From contig JBAJFG010000621.1 in NCBI GenBank assembly GCA_037903475.1, positions 1-64,000 of the forward strand: DNA of 64,000 bases. The letters run 5' to 3'. A program made the translations under genes and the position numbers. This DNA comes from Ancylostoma caninum. Its lineage: Eukaryota > Nematoda > Chromadorea > Rhabditida > Ancylostomatidae. Position 1 is the first letter of the stretch. Each line of letters opens with the position of its first letter. The notes beneath the pieces were generated by a model. It did no database searches and was not told where the DNA came from. It was given only the letters and a program-made list of their open reading frames with translations. Positions 11,928 through 24,519 of this stretch are shown in pieces.

Positions 11928-14900
11928 CTACAGAAGCGCTGAGCTGATCTCTTGATGAAAATCGATCTGGTGCTTGTGCAGCTGTGCGACTCCTATATGT
12001 CGAGCTTTTTTTTTTTGAAAGCATATCATTTTTGCCCAAAAAAGCTGCGGCTTCATGGCAATTGATGACGAGGTTCTGCGGAAACTTATTTTTGGTGGGA
12101 CCACTTCGATTGTTGCTATCACTTGGCGGTCGCTCCCTCTCGGAATACGTGGAATTACTCTTAGTTCAAACCTCTCCTTTTCTGGCAAAAGGCAAAAAAA
12201 AGTGGAAGAAAGGAAAAACAAACTTAAACAAAAGTGTCAAACGAAATGACTGGCTTCGAACGGATCTTTTACAGCGACTCACCGCAGCTGCTTTCGATTG
12301 ATCTGTGGTTTCATCATTCATAGTTGACATTATTCCATTCATGCAAAGCATACTATCAATTGGAGTTATAGCTGAGACCACTCCATTCCAACTGCAATTG
12401 CCCGGAATGATTAGCTTTATTCACAAAATGAGGAAATAAAAGGTTTTCGTATGGACATTTTCAAAGTAAAAGAAGAGAGAGAACACCGTACATCAATAAA
12501 ATCACCTCTTAGGCTTCACTATGACGTGAAGGAGATTTTCTTGTACTGTCCACTCAACCTGATATGGAGTGTAACCCATAGCGATTACCCTTTTCCTAAG
12601 TTTTTGCAGAAAAGGATTCAAATGCTGTTCTACTGCATCTACCATCTGAAATTTTAGCTGAAATGTTGCAAGCGCAGCAACAATAACAGGGTTGTCCACT
12701 GTTCTTACCATTCGTTGAATCCCATTGTTGACGATGGAGGTGACCATCTGTCGTAACAGGCCCACCACACGGTGTTCACACATAAGAAAGGGGAACGGAA
12801 GAAGCGGAAGAAAGACGTTTGAGTTGACGGACACTCTTGGAGTGAATGAGAAATCGTTCCATTCCAGTACCACGTCGATGATTGAGCTTGTAGATCCTAT
12901 TCTTATGTTGAAGACGAATGGAAAGGTAAGTAAACTACAATATTTGTAAACTCACTGAACGAGGACTCGATAAATCTCATGGTTCTCCCCCGTATACTGC
13001 CCCAATATTGCGCACTCATCTGGTTGTAGTTAAGGTATAAATGAGGATGATGCGGGAAATTTCCTGACTTGTCAATACTCTTCACTTACTCGCAAGTGAA
13101 CACCTTTCTTGAAATCGAGGAAAGAAGCATCAGACTTCAACAATGATAGATGGTTCACTCTGCCACCGTGTATGTGAGAAAAACATCCGGAATTCTAAAA
13201 AAAGTGGACTTTAGAAGTAGTTTGAAATTCCTCCACCCGTAATGAGCATCTATTTTTCAAATGTGAAAGATCACAAACTTACGAGGGAGGAACACTTGGG
13301 CGAAGTGATCAAGTGGTCACTCGCAGTATGATGTGTACTGCCATACCTAGGAAGTACTGCTACTGCCATAAGCAGCTACCCGAACTTCCTAGGCTCTTCT
13401 CTATAAGTGGCAACACCTACTTTTTCTTGAACTGACTTTGAGTGTAGACTCCATGTACGCACTTAAAGTTGGAAGTTCTGCCAATTCATCTGTATTGCCA
13501 GCGCACTACTAAGGCTCTCGTTTTTCCGAACAGCCCTGAGTACATTGAAGGCACCGAAACACTCATAGAGCATGGTCTCGATCTCATGAACGAATTTCGG
13601 GTTAAATTTAAAGAAAAAAATGTGCAAAACAGGCATAACTCGCTGTAAAGAAAACTCCACGAAATTTGATCAAAGGACTCGTTATCCGTATCGCTAACTG
13701 ATATGACAACACACATCGCATATGTATGGACCAACTTCAAACAATCATCCTCCCCTTGTTAGAAGAGCCACGACCTCTCCCCCTTATTTTCTAAATGTCA
13801 ACCCTCGGGTATTTTCATGCAATTTCCAACATAATAAACGTAATAATATTTTTTAACAGCTTTTTCTTTCTGGGCCAGTCCCAAAACTTTCCGTTGAGGA
13901 AAATCGCAGAATATGATCGTTGTGGAAAAGGAAATGCGCAGAAATGTTGAAGGTATCACTAGTTTTTTTTCCTTGATGGGAAAAAAACTAGTGATACCTT
14001 CAAGTGATACCTTGAGGGGCAAAGGTAAATATCTACAAGAGTACGAATGTATCAGTGTGTTGTGAAGTACCATCTAAGAGAGTTGTTTTTTCTCTTCCAG
14101 GGTTTTCTTCTCATACAGGATTGCTTGAAGTAGCTCAGATTTGGCTAAAGTAAAAGCTAATTCGCGTGTATCACCAAGCTGCAATTATTCTTTCAACAAC
14201 AAGTCATTTCAATTGTTTCATTTATTTATCAATTATTATTCTTGTACTTTTGGGACTTCGGCCGGCAGGATATACTTTTCGGCAGAAGATCATTTTTCTT
14301 CTGCGCTCATCTACTCTCACTTTTTCTTTTCTTACTGTCTGTGCAGCAGACACAGAAATCGCACTATGCGCTTCTAGTCCGCTTTTGAGATCAGACATCG
14401 GCAGGAAATTGACTCAGTTCAAGCAGAACTTGATAAAAAAGAAGGTAAACAAAAGAGACTTTATAGTTGCGACTTAGACTTTGGTCGGATAACTTTCCAT
14501 TTCTTTACAGGTGAGAACAAAATCTCACCTTATCACTAAATGTTTCAATTTGAAGTTTGAATGGATCAGTAATTAAAGAGCAAATAAGTAATGAACGAGC
14601 AATCTCTAACAAAGAAAGATGGCGATCCTCTGTCACCAACGCTGTTTCGTAGCATTCGTGAGTTGTCCTCGATGATAGCAAACAACATCGTTAATTGCTA
14701 CCGCCTTCTATTTCAAGAATGATGATAGGAGATTATCGCCGAGGACTTTGAAAGCAATCTCAAGTTCCTGACAGTGGTGTGACTATACAGGGACCGCGCT
14801 AATCTTCTCATGAAAATCTTGCATCAGTGCCAAAAGATCGTTCTATCTAGATATTCTATTGACATTGCATTGTCACACAAAAAATCCTTTTTTTCAAGTC

Positions 14901-15126
14901 TTTCCATTATAATATTTTCATCCTTAAGAATGGTTGAAATCAATTTTCGCCCTCTCTCGAGCGTTTTCGTAAACCTAGAATTGAAATTGTTCTGACCTGT
15001 ACTCTGCGTTCTGGAATTGTTATCTTAGTTCCAATCGCATCGATTACATGTGCATTGGTTTCGAAGAGGTTCCAAATCTTCGGTGATATGGTTATTGTGA
15101 GCGGTCCATCGAATTTATTGCGGCTC
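11928..15126 (-). CDS. BPI/LBP-like (TULIP fold) lipid-binding protein gene B, partial model
   Basis: Minus-strand exons: 14997-15126, 13090-13194, 12956-13067, 12709-12896, 12506-12657, 12283-12391 and a last recognisable exon ending at 12176 whose 3' limit is unknown (frame open to 11928). All GT-AG phases agree; a 51-base intron (GTAAGA to TTTCAG) lies between the fourth and fifth exons. The first exon reads LTITISPKIWNLFETNAHV and ends KITIPERRVQ, the BPI-type N-terminal helix and K-I-P motif. Others give LEWNDFSFTPRVSVNS and MVDAVEQHLNPFLQKLRK. Exon sizes of 105, 112, 188 and 152 compare with 105, 111, 183 and 152 in gene A, so the two are tandem duplicates. The last exon contains IEVVPPKISFRR, possibly the start of the second BPI half. 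The signal-peptide exon is missing from the model. BPI assignment is by pattern. Confidence 0.6.
13860..14180. repeat. Dispersed repeat, one of four related copies
   Basis: The block TCTGGGCCAGTCCCAAAAC...GATCGTTGTGG recurs inverted at about 19245-19315. The block CAGATTTGGCTAAAGTAAAA...CGCGTGTATCACC recurs inverted at about 16470-16620. The block GATATTTACCTTTGCCCCTC recurs at about 17855-17880. The pieces suggest one interspersed family scattered over 5.5 kb. No coding content was recognised. Confidence 0.6.
13947..14003. repeat. Perfect hairpin in an intron of gene B
   Basis: TTGAAGGTATCACTAGTTTT and its complement flank a short TTGAT-containing loop, with about 25 paired bases. Part of the sequence (ACTAGTGATAC) recurs near 17.9 kb. 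Confidence 0.85.
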
Positions 15127-15263
15127 CTTTGAAATAAGTACACATAAGTAGCGAATTGTTGAAAAGAACATGGAAGTTTGAATTAAATAACTAGCTCAAC
15201 AATTTGCAACCTACATACCTTATTTTATTAGCAACTGCGCGTCATCAGCTCAATATTCCAAAT

Positions 15264-15349
15264 TGTACATTTGTCGACAAGAAAAACCCATAATAAAACT
15301 TCGAAATGTACATTTGTTGACAAGGAAAACCCATGACAAAATCTCGAAA
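15264..15349. repeat. Tandem duplication of 43 bp
   Basis: Two adjacent units begin TGTACATTTGTCGACAAG and TGTACATTTGTTGACAAG and both end TCGAAA, with few differences. Confidence 0.85.
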
Positions 15350-16909
15350 GCAAAATTTCTGTAACATGTTGACAATTGAGTACTTCGCAGAAAACTATTC
15401 CCCTGATTTTTCTTCTTTCTAATGTCTTTCTTCCAATACTGTTCTGGTGCTCGCACACTGGCGGTTTCCGCCTGAATTCCTAGGAAGCTCCGCCTAAATG
15501 TCTTGGAGAAGTGTGAGGAATCCTGGACGAAAATGAGTGGAATTTGGTAGAATTCCAGAGGAGATTCAGCGCGAATTTACAGGAGTGCAGGTGAAAACGC
15601 TCAAATGCGCGTTGAAACATGAACAACGAAGATGGATGGTTGGCCACGGCCTGTCATAATTGCTCAGGGGCAACACCAGCAACTTCTGGCGTTTCAACCA
15701 AAAATTCGCTCCACTTGTTTCAGCTTGTGCTTGAGGTGAAGAAGCACAGAAGTACAATCTGTCCAAAACGACGAGCCCGTCTACGGGGGCGACGGCTTCG
15801 CTAAGACGTATGCTCTTAGCTGCCATGCCGCCCCCGTCACAGGCAAATCACTGACCAATACCATAAAGATAATGATGGAACGTGATACGCAGATTATAGA
15901 AGGTGAAGTGGAGGCCGGCAACCGTGGCCGCCTCTGGATCCCAGCGTGCGCGGAAGCACTCGTCGTTCCGGACAGACTGTACATCACTTGAGCTTATCTT
16001 GAAACAATAGTTGAACGCTCTCGCATATCCGAGCTTTTGCTTCGCATAACAGGGAGGTGGTTTTTTGTGCTTCCAACATGGGCAAATTCTATAATGTGCA
16101 AATTTCGTCCCGATTTTGTCATTGGGTGCACAAAAGCATTAAACGGGGCAAATACAGGTCCCGGAATATGTGTAGGTGAACTAGAAAGCATATTTTTCAG
16201 GCATTCTGGAACTTAGTTTTATCACCTCATTCAGTTCAGTATCTCATGAATTTTATTTCGCATTATCCACCCCGTCCGAATTCATCCGGAGTTTAGGAGA
16301 AGTCCGCCAGTCAACAAGATTAGACCGGAAACGTGAACCAAAACAAAACTTGAGAATTCGATGATGCTCGCTCATTCCACGGCTCGTCTGTTGCGGGGCG
16401 TATTAGAGTAATGTTATTTCATTCCAGTCATAAAATCTACATGGTGTCCTGTTGTTGCGAGAATAATTGCCGCTTGGTGATACGCGAAAATTAGCTTTTA
16501 CTTTGGCCAAATCTGAGCTACTCCAAGCAACCCTGTATGAGAACAAACCCTGGAAGAGAAAAAACCACTCTCTCAGATGGTACTTCACAACACTGATACA
16601 TACGTACCAGACTTTGGCAGGAACTTTACTCAAGGCAAGCGGGACTTCGTAAAGATAAAGTGAGCAAAGGGGAGTTCGTAGTTGGGACTTGTCGGATAAC
16701 CATAAACTCATTTGCAGATAAGAGTAAAGAAAAGAGACTGAACCGAAGAATTTTTCTCTATTCGTTCTGTAAAATCTGTCTGAAACAAGAACAAATTAAG
16801 GCTTGTTTAAGAAACACACTTAAAAAGGTCCCCAGCATTGTTGTTACTGAAGGAATACTGATCAAATTTCGTGATATGTTTAGAGATACCATTCTCTCTT
16901 CAACTGCCA

Positions 16910-17245
16910 AAGGAAATTGGAATTAATTGATTGTGACAGGAGGTTGGGGGCAAAATCCTGCCAGGAGCACTGCTTTCAGCGCTTGTAAGAGGACAGGTTC
17001 TGCCCAGATCATGCTGAGATCATGTCTATGGCTGCAACTGGCAGCGTTCTATTTAAATCCGAAAGAGAATTAGATTTAATTGATTTTGATAGGAGTTACA
17101 GCTGAAAAGTACCTAGCAGTACCCACAGTATCGTTGGTACTGAATGAATCCTATTCAAACTTTATAAATAGATTTCTGACACTACTGTCCCGCCAACCGC
17201 CGGAGGGAAATAGAATTAATTGATTTTGAGAGGAGATATTGCTTT
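16910..17245. repeat. Loose tandem repeat with about 150-bp period
   Basis: Three blocks of GAATTAATTGATTTTGA-like sequence followed by AGGAG at about 16920, 17070 and 17213, separated by diverged sequence. Confidence 0.6.
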
Positions 17246-17253
17246 GAAATTCT

Positions 17254-17289
17254 CTGAACCCTAACTTTACCCTAAAAGTTAGGGTTCAG
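17254..17289. repeat. Perfect 15-bp hairpin
   Basis: CTGAACCCTAACTTT pairs with AAAGTTAGGGTTCAG around a 6-base loop. Confidence 0.9.
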
Positions 17290-18685
17290 CACCGGTCCAA
17301 AGAATTTTCATCAAACAACTTTCCTAAAAATCAATTATTTCAATTTCTGCTAGAGCGGTTAGCTTCAGGAGAGGAAGCTCGTTTCAATGAATATGAAAGC
17401 TGTCCCCTTCTCTCATTTACAGCGAAAAAAATTAGTTAAAAAGCAGTCTCCAGCACCACTCCGACACAACTTCCTCAAATAACTTTTTCCAAAAGCAAAT
17501 ATCTCCAATTTCGCTTACACTGTTGTCTTCAGAAAGTATTGCTCTATCAAAGTCATGGCAAAAACCTGCGCAATCTCCACCCTCTTTCAAATTTTAACCG
17601 GGAATTGAAAAAATGATAACATGGTGCTGCCATATTGACGTGCTCCACGGCCATTGCACTTGTTAGCACTTGTTAACTCGTTTGGACACGCCGATGAGCA
17701 CTATAAAAATGAAACTACTGTTCTTCGCACAAACTTGTTTTAACTTGTTTGCTTACAATTGGGGCTTCGTAGATTTTTGGCTAGGTCAAAGGGGACTTCG
17801 TAGTTTTTTTCTGCTCGAGCTAAGCTTGTGCCGAACTCTGATACGTACTCTTGTAGATATTTACCTTTGCCCCTCAAGTCATCTTATTTTATCAAGAAAA
17901 AAAACTAGTGATACTTCCAACATTTCTGCGCATTCCCTTCAGGCCCCAGCACGAGCCTTCCGTGGGGTCGGAACAAAAACGAAGCCTGCTTTGAAAAATC
18001 CAAATTTAACGAAGTCCTCCTTGGATAACGAGACATTGAGGAGAATTCAAATTGACGCGTTTTTCACGGATATCTAAGGATACTAGTATAAAGTTCTATC
18101 AAAATACGTCGACAAGCGCATAAAAGTGTGCAGGACAAAAACGACGTTAGTTATAGGAAATATTTCTAAAGAAAAAAGTACAGAAATCAATACAGAGTTT
18201 ACAGAAAACTTTCATAAAAGTTGGTGGTAATAAATCTAGGAGGGAGAAGTGAGAATTCTGAATTCCTCTACAAGCAATGCCACCACTGATGACATAGGTG
18301 GGAGGCAGCTTAAATAGAACAACAGCTTTTGAATGAGTAGCAAGGAAAAAGACGACATAATACTTCAAAGATCCACTGGAAGAAACAGAAACACGCATGT
18401 GCAGAAACACGCTGGGCTGATTTGAATGGGGATGCTGCACTGATTTGAATGCAAATGAAACGCGAGCTGTATCATTGTCCGTCGGCGCATCGTAGGGTAT
18501 AAAAAAGCTTACCTTTTTTGGGCTATATCTCTGCTAAAAGGATATGATATTGGACATACTAAGGTGCGTATGAAAGCACGAGATTAGTGGTATAGGTGTA
18601 TGAAAAATCCACCGAAACTATTGTGCCTGAATAGAAAATCTATGCTTCTGAAGTGCCACGAAAGGCTCAGCCCTTCGCGGCTGCG

Positions 18686-18715
18686 GGTCCAGCCCTTCGT
18701 GCGAAGGGCTGGACC
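18686..18715. repeat. Perfect 14-bp GC-rich hairpin
   Basis: GGTCCAGCCCTTCG and CGAAGGGCTGGACC are separated by two bases. A related CAGCCCTTCG lies just upstream. No gene context is clear. Confidence 0.9.
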
Positions 18716-20305
18716 ACTTAATGAGCATACAATTTTTTCATTCACATAGGTTTGGGGAACCATTTCAAACACTTATTGTGCACGCTGAGACACATTTTTG
18801 CCCAAAATTTGAAGTGAATCCGTGAAGTCTGGGCTTAGTTACCTAACACAGCTTTTTTACTTTGCAAATGTTTGGAATGTCTTTTCCAAGAACTCCAAGT
18901 ATTCCCTTTGTTCTTATTTCAGCGAAGATTCCAAGTCAATCCGTGCAGTTTCAGCAGCGTAGCAGTGCCTCGTTTCCTCCGGATAGTGGGAACCTATGAA
19001 TGATCTGCTCCAATAGATCTTTTTCGTCCTCACTCGCCGTTATTGCGCAGCTGGAAGTACCAGGAGTCGTTTCCTCGAGCTTTTTTCCTCCTCGCTTCAT
19101 CAACGCATTGCACATTTTGGGACCCACAAAAACCCAATTTTTTTTTCGGGGCTCAGATTCGGACCCTGTACGGAGCCCTCTTTGATTTTTGCCCTCTTCA
19201 CGAAGCCCAGCTTGCCTCCGGGACAGCCATGCTGGGGCCTGATTCCCTTTCCCACAACGATCATGTTCTGCGATTTTCCTCCACGGAAAGGGTTGGGACT
19301 GGCCCAGAAAAATAGAGGAACAATCCAAAAATCCAATTCATCTTGACGTATTCCCTTGAATTCAATAGTAATTATAAATAGTAGTTCCCACTGTCAATAT
19401 GTGCATCAGAATCGGAAAAGTGACACTGCTTTCTTGTGTAATCAGATACAGAAGCGATAAGGGAGAAGGCTACGTCTGTTGGCACGTAACGCAGTTTGCA
19501 GAAAAGAGCACTAGCAACAAAACGGCGTAAGCTCTCGCTATTTGAAAATTCTAAACAACTCCTTTCATTAAACGCCGAGTAACCTCAGTCGAAATGATGT
19601 CGCGGCGACGGCCACAACATGCCCGCCGCGATGGGTAACGAAGCCGTCGCACCATGTGGTGTGTGCAACGCAGGGCTTCTTTGCCTACTTGTGGTTCGAT
19701 TTAGCGTGAGCGTTTGGATTACGGATTTTCAAGAACAGTCCTCCATTCCCGTAGATTTTAATCCCAATCGCGCTGTTTTCGAAGCGAGCGACTGTAAGCA
19801 GCACGCCACGGGGAAACACAAAGTCGAGTCGCGAGTAAACGCCAACTATCACAGCTCAACCACTGCTCGATGATGCATCCAATCGGGACGAACCGCTTTT
19901 GAACAGGTAGCTTCTGCGCGACTGTCGCATAGTGAAGAAGTATAAATACAGCGTGAGTGATGAAGTTTTAGAACAACATGTGTGCTACACAAAGCGTGGT
20001 TAGAAATTTCTCAGTGAGCTGTTTGCTTTTCAAGGAAGTTTATTCACCAGCATGACAGCGAACACTGGACTATGGCAAACGATTTGGACGCTGCATTCCT
20101 GAAATTATATCAATTTGTTAGCGAGGACATTTGTCGTTTCTGTGCACATCGCGAATACTCCTATTTGAATTTGACTCAGTAGCAGTGAACTGTGCACATT
20201 CAAGGTTCTCTGCTGTCTCTTTTAGAGCTAGTTGCTGCAATTGCGGGAGAAACAGTATAAACGGGCATTTAGTGAAAATGGTGTCAAGAATACTCCGCCT
20301 GTTCT

Positions 20306-21215
20306 CCATCCTAGACAAACTTTCGGAACTTCTGCGTAGCTTGTTCGGAACTTCCACGGGTGACCCGACGGATGTTCCGAATAAGCACCGCGGAAGTTCC
20401 GAACTTGCTCCGCGGAAGTCCCGAAATCGAACAAGAGTGACGTAATTCGCGCATTGTAGAGTCAATCATAATTCGAGTAATAAGGGAAAATGGTCCAACA
20501 TGGAGTGAGGAACACTTCCAGGCGCCTCGATGCCAAAATCTGGGATCATGAATCCCACCACCGATCGTTCCACCACGTAGCACTAAATGCGCCTGTAGTA
20601 GCCATGTTCCCTGAAGATGAGCTTCAAGCACGTCTGCCCTCTGAATGTGCGACGTATCTGCGTCAGATTTCAAAATCAATGATAACATAGAAAAATTCCT
20701 CTTTGGTGAAAATCTGTCAAATTTTCGTATTTATGGGAATAATCCCAGGGGTACATTTTTCTGACACGAGCTTTACCCGAAATTCGACATTACAGATGTC
20801 ATTGTTGGTGCATGCCGAAGTGAATTCCAAGGAAAAAATTGCGTAAAAATTTTCGTATTCTACCACGGCCTCTTATTTGTCTAGCCAAAGTCAGTCAAGA
20901 ACATTCCACTTAAAAAATTGGACGAAAACATGCCATTTGATGTTTTGGTTTCTTGGATCATTCTATATCTCTTGAAGCTCCGCAGAAGTTCCAAAAAGTG
21001 TCAAGCTCCTAGGAAGTTCCGAAACTACTTTTTTCTCTGCGGCTCCATTCGGAACTTCCGCGGAACTTGCGCGGAACTCCCGAAAAGATCCACGAGTGAC
21101 GTCATATTTCCGCGGAAGTTCCGAAAATCGGGCTCCAATAGTAAATCAGGCTTCGCGGAAGTTCCGAAAATCTGCAAGCTCCGCGGAAGTTCCGAAAGTT
21201 TGTCTGGGATTGGCC
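20306..21215. mobile_element. Probable TIR element with CTTCCGCGGAAG arrays
   Basis: The left end (CCATCCTAGACAAACTTTCG) is the inverted partner of the right end (complement CCAATCCCAGACAAACTTTC), continuing into GGAACTTC-GCG-AGCTTG for close to 40 bases. Both ends carry clusters of the palindrome CTTCCGCGGAAG with flanking TTCCGAA (about 20320-20440 and 20975-21205). The middle half-kilobase has no recognised gene. No target-site duplication was identified, so the superfamily is open. Confidence 0.6.
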
Positions 21216-21939
21216 TTCAGAACTGTTAGTATCCAAGCAACACGAAACAGATGCTAACAAATTCACATTTTGAGTGAAAATTTTCAGAAACAATAAAAAT
21301 TTTTAGGAGCAGAACGGAGAAGAAGATTTTCACAGCAACATGATTCACACATGAATAGTGGTATAGTTATGTTCTGGTATAAAGTTGTTATTGAACGGAG
21401 AGTCTCCATAATCTTCGATTCTGAGATGTTAAAGGAATTTAGAAAAAGGCTCGACGTGCTGATTCCAGTGATACGGGAAAAGTTTTTCAGAATGTTCATC
21501 ATATATGTATTCCTACTACGGCCAACCAATCCTGATTTGTTTCAGCTGTCCGTGTTTAATGTGTGTAGCGGACGTGTGTTACCATGTCAGGAACCCCTTC
21601 ATATACGAACATTTGTGATGGTTCAGTGGTCATCTACCGCAGTCGCCAAGAATTCCAAAACGCCTAGAAAGAAGCCCTTCAAAACAAACAGTTCCCAATG
21701 GTTTTTAGATATTTGAGATAGAGATAGTGCACTAAAAATTAAAGCATACTATCATATATACTTGAACTTTTAGGAGTAGATGATTTGGGTCATAGGTGAT
21801 ATGTATGTAAGAGTGGCTTCTCTCCTCTGACTTTTTTAGGTTAAGTGCCCTGATAACTGCTTCCTTTTTCTGCAGCCAGCTCCTAATTCAACGGTTCACA
21901 TCTACGTAGCACGACTAGTGGGAATCAGAGGATCTTTTT

Positions 21940-22525
21940 CTTTCTGCGTTTCCTCTCTTGATCTTTTTTGTTCTGCGTTTCCTCTTTTGCTTCCTGTTGA
22001 TGTCTTCTTTAGTTTGTCTGATAGCTCAATTTCCTAATTTATTGTTTCTGTTGAGTGGACTATCTCTAACCTCTCATATTTTTAATAAAGTCGTCTGCTC
22101 AACGGTTATTCGCGCTGTTGAAGCCGCTGCCCGGTCAAACTTGCGGTTTGGATCAGCTAACCTCCGGCACCGGGTTTGCTGATCGTTTTTGTGAGGAAGT
22201 TGTGAGACAGGGGCTTTTCATTGTGAGCACTAGCGAACCATGACGACTCATTTTCTAATACTTTGGGGTACTTTTGAAGGACAACTGAATTTCTGTGGCT
22301 GAGAATTATCTTGTGGCAGATCTTCTGTTTGTTTTTCTGTTAGTTTCGATATTACAGGTTTTTGAGTTTGTCTTCCCATTTGACTAGTGATCCCCTGAAT
22401 TAATCTCTTTTGTTGGTTCTTTTTTTCTTTCATTTAGATGGTTATGTTGGATCCGTTGATCTATTTTGTTACGTTTGGCACGTCACTCTAGTTGACGTAT
22501 GATAAGTAAGTAAATAAATAAATAT
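21940..22525 (+). mobile_element. Possible truncated LINE 3' end
   Basis: A T-rich untranslated-type stretch ends in a short AAAT run (TAAGTAAATAAATAAATA near 22505), like the 3' tail of the LINE at 41.3-45.0 kb. No coding remnant was recognised, so this is tentative. Confidence 0.3.
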
Positions 22526-23550
22526 TTCATGTGTACCATCGATCTCAGCGGCTCAGATCATGCAGATTCTGCTTCAAAAGTAGAAAACTTGCTTCTTCAG
22601 AAAGCAAGTTCTCTATTTTTGGACATCTTGGGGATAGTGCATAGAAATGGAACTAGAAGCACGAAGTGAAAACCGCATCATTATTAGAATAAAAGAACTT
22701 ATTCAACAATTTAGTGAGCATATTTGATTCACTGCTCACAAACATTAACCTGAAATACGTAAAATGTTTTTGCCTGTATTACATTATATTGAGAAGAAGA
22801 ACTGCAACATGATTTGGAAAGCTGCTCACAAAGAACAAAAATAACGTATTTAATTTTGTAGGTATTGAAGTACATAGGGAAAACCTTCCATTCTTCGAAA
22901 AAAGTGGGCAAGTGTTAATCTCGCATATATGATTACTTTCTTATTCAAAAACGGTGGTTCCAAATGCGTAAGGATGAGACCGAACAGACTGTGCAGGACA
23001 CTCACCTGACTGTACCGAGTGTCGCGGCAGTACACAGTAAAGCAGAGATGAGCATCGCTTTGCTGACAGCGACATGCCAAAACAGCTTAGATTTATACTC
23101 AGCCTCCATTGGAAGTTTCTACCAATTATCACGTACCAAATCAGTCATGGTGACACTCAAGCGTCATAGATACATGGCATTTATGAGTGTGGTAACGAAA
23201 TAAAGTAGTTATCTTGATAAGGCGATTAGCATGAATAATTTCAATAGAAATGGCGCGTTGTTTGAGGAGAACAAAGAATGCGATAAGGTAGAAGCTGGGA
23301 CAGTGAAGAACAAAGAACGTGAGGTCATCACCTACGGCTTCTTGTATGGCTAGTTGAAGTCAAGCAAGAACAGATCACAGCCGAAATTGTATGAAAAAAT
23401 GCTACTCAAAATATTAGTGTCTTAAGACACGGTATTTGTATCGAAGCTCGAAGTGAAGTGCTCATAATCGTCTGGATTGCAATCTAATCTCAAACTATGC
23501 AGTAAAACTTGCTCAGAACGGGCAAACTTAAAGTTGCCACAATGTATAGG
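22526..23550. other. No gene recognised; diverged duplicate of 29.6-kb region
   Basis: A frame at about 22964-23200 (plus) reads QDTHLTVPSVAAVHSKAEMS, resembling QDAHIVVPNVTATDSEAKLD at 29570-29685. The similarity is at protein level and continues with IALL in both. The product is unknown, and no complete gene could be built. Confidence 0.35.
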
Positions 23551-23559
23551 TTTTCTCGC

Positions 23560-24250
23560 GAGAATGTGAAGCAGATGGGGCATTCGGCCGATGTTTCGTC
23601 ATAGGTACGTAGACGTAGTGGAAGTCGGTGCATTCGGGATTTCGCGGCGGGACCAGCGGCTAGCGGTCTCGAGCCCTCCAGGCGAGACAGTGTTTACAAC
23701 GATTTGACGATGCGTAGCAGCAATGTACGGAGCAGAGTCGCCCCTCTGCTGGAGCTTTGTTGTTGACTTCACTCAGCTTTGGAACAGTGGACAATAACCA
23801 CTTCGAAAAGAAGTGTGCATGCCATGGAGGATGTATCGAAGGATTCACTCGGTGTCCTCACTTAGGAAATGATCCTTGCGCACCTCTCTTTGAGGTCCTT
23901 TGGGGATTATGCAGACTTAGGATCCGTTTGTTTTTAAGAAGTACAATCAAATACACAGGATGAAGAACGCGTCATCATAAGCTGTTTGACATTTTCTGAA
24001 ACCATTTGTGCACCTTGTGCACTTGATCAAACTTTCTAAATATTTCCTAACTTCGTTCCATCACTTTCGAGATTTGCAAGGAGTGCGGCTGCAGTGACGA
24101 CGGATAATGAGCCGGGGCCCCGTAGTCCAGAAAAACATCATGATAGATGTCTACCGATCGAGGAAGAGTCCGCCGTGGCCCAATAGTGGAAAAACGGCAG
24201 GATGCAGCTCCATCGATGGAGAAAGGGTGGATTTCTTTCACCTGTGATAA
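23560..24250 (+). mobile_element. Helitron family I relic, opposite orientation
   Basis: About 23560-24060 is the inverted counterpart of 61570-62060 (for example GGACCAGCGGCTAGCGGTCTCGAG region) and, in part, of 10840-11170 inside Helitron copy 1. About 24065-24240 holds two to three reversed, decayed units of the 60-bp minisatellite. Neither terminus is recognisable. Confidence 0.5.
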
Positions 24251-24519
24251 AATTTGCTTTCTCGGCGCCTCCAGTTTCAATTTCGAGCACAACGGCTATG
24301 CTTTGCGAGCAGGCTAATCTGGTATCAAAAGTAATCGCCTTCTTTGAAGCATGGTTTACAAAATTGATCACAGGGCTGTTTTCACTAAACATAGTGCTGT
24401 ATCTAGAAAGCAGTGGCGGACGCAGAAAGTGGACGTGGTTTGGGGGGAGGGGAAGGATGGGAAAAGAGAGGGGTGAACCAGATAGAAAATGGAAATAATA
24501 AAAATTCTATTTGTAGTAA

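Larger units (their letters stand above)
15350..20300. other. Gene-poor repeat region
   Basis: No exon with a recognisable product was found. It contains the inverted dispersed repeats near 16.5, 17.9 and 19.3 kb, a loose 150-bp tandem repeat, and two short perfect hairpins listed separately. Any first exon of BPI-like gene B (signal peptide) would have to lie here. Confidence 0.4.

Noticed and set aside
12502..12873. Single 123-codon gene
   Set aside because: It reads through a short intron with GTAAGA and TTTCAG borders; the paralog has an intron at the same place.
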